From positions 1-12,793 of the forward strand of contig JBKBIC010000144.1 of the NCBI GenBank assembly GCA_046299435.1: 12,793 nt of DNA, given 5' to 3'. Both the position numbers and the translations under genes were made by a program. Of this stretch, positions 12,468 to 12,793 are shown one piece after another; position 1 is the stretch's first letter, and each line of letters starts with the position of its first letter. The notes under the pieces were generated by a model that was given only the letters and a program-made list of their open reading frames with translations, was not told the DNA's origin and made no database searches. The stretch is from M3007 sp046299435 (GTDB taxonomy: Bacteria > Bacteroidota > Bacteroidia > Chitinophagales > Saprospiraceae).

Positions 12468-12793
12468 TCAGTTGTACAGGAACATATTCCGATTCCGCTC
12501 CAACTCCCGGAAGTAGGGGTCTTTCAAGTCTTTGATGAAGTAAATGGCCTCGCCGGTAGATTTCATCTCTGGGCCGAGCCGCTTGTCCACGCCCGGGAAT
12601 TTCTCGAAGCTGAACACCGGGATTTTGATAGCGTAGCCTTCCAGCCGTTGCTCGATGTCGAAGTCGCGGAGTTTGTGCGTGCCGAGCATGACCTTCGTGG
12701 CGATGTTCAGGTACGGCACGCCGTAAGCTTTGGCAATGAACGGCGTGGTGCGCGAGGCACGCGGATTGGCCTCGATGACGTACACTTGGTCGT
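12468..12793 (-). CDS. carB: Carbamoyl-phosphate synthase large subunit, C-terminal part (5' end outside the window)
   Basis: This is the 3' end of carB; 108 residues are visible and the frame runs open through the right edge. CarB makes carbamoyl phosphate from glutamine-derived ammonia, bicarbonate and two ATP for pyrimidine and arginine synthesis. YVIEANPRASRTTPFIAKA is the metal/ATP-binding motif of the second ATP-grasp domain, and EGYAIKIPVFSFEKFPGVD with LGPEMKSTGEAI is the diagnostic CarB segment. The protein stops shortly after, at KDPYFRELERNRNMFLYN. In E. coli CarB (about 1073 residues) the equivalent point is followed by a roughly 130-residue MGS-like allosteric domain, absent here. 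As I recall, Bacteroidota CarB proteins of about 940-950 residues end the same way, so this is probably normal for the lineage, not a truncation. Confidence 0.95.
   Translation of the reverse strand, partial: DQVYVIEANPRASRTTPFIAKAYGVPYLNIATKVMLGTHKLRDFDIEQRLEGYAIKIPVFSFEKFPGVDKRLGPEMKSTGEAIYFIKDLKDPYFRELERNRNMFLYN

Overview
The window looks like a chromosomal segment of a GC-rich member of the Bacteroidota. I infer a Saprospiria- or Chitinophagia-like lineage, but the phylum is firmer than the class. The reasons are: several starts are preceded by the Bacteroidota -7 box TAnnTTTG rather than a -35/-10 pair; Shine-Dalgarno sequences are mostly absent and leaders are A-rich; and the CarB at the right edge ends right after its ATP-grasp part, with no C-terminal MGS-like domain, which I recall as usual for this phylum. 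No rRNA, tRNA, CRISPR array, phage gene or transposase was recognised.

Layout. (1) 73-3855, all on the minus strand: an HMG-CoA synthase family enzyme, then a WGR-DUF4240 gene that is broken (or recoded) at an A7 run, then a DUF853/YjgR HerA-like ATPase. (2) 4022-8874, all minus: an SLC45-like sugar MFS transporter, an Rpn-family PD-(D/E)XK nuclease, an exported GH13 alpha-glucan hydrolase and a Uma2-family PD-(D/E)XK protein, with gaps of only 37, 47 and 65 bases. A perfect 12-bp hairpin (3910-3945) lies downstream of the last gene. (3) 8875-9484: a divergent spacer with no recognised gene. (4) 9485-11826, plus strand: a two-gene unit of a fatty-acyl-reductase-like NAD(P)-binding enzyme and a PAPS-type sulfotransferase, closed by a strong bidirectional terminator. 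(5) 11903-12793, minus: a small protein with a very acidic tail, started from TTG behind a full -33/-7 promoter, and the 3' end of carB, which runs off the window.

How they fit together. The MFS transporter and GH13 enzyme form a plausible maltodextrin uptake and hydrolysis pair. The two nuclease-family genes lie directly after the transporter and after the hydrolase, and each has its own -7 box at exactly the same distance from its ATG. The reductase and sulfotransferase plausibly act in sequence on one lipid, by reduction of an acyl thioester to an alcohol and then sulfation; no neighbour proves the substrate. HMG-CoA synthase would feed mevalonate-dependent isoprenoid synthesis.

The observations most worth a second look are the reductase-sulfotransferase pair, the transporter/nuclease/hydrolase/nuclease unit, and the WGR-DUF4240 frameshift. 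I did not find a clearly new defence or mobile system.
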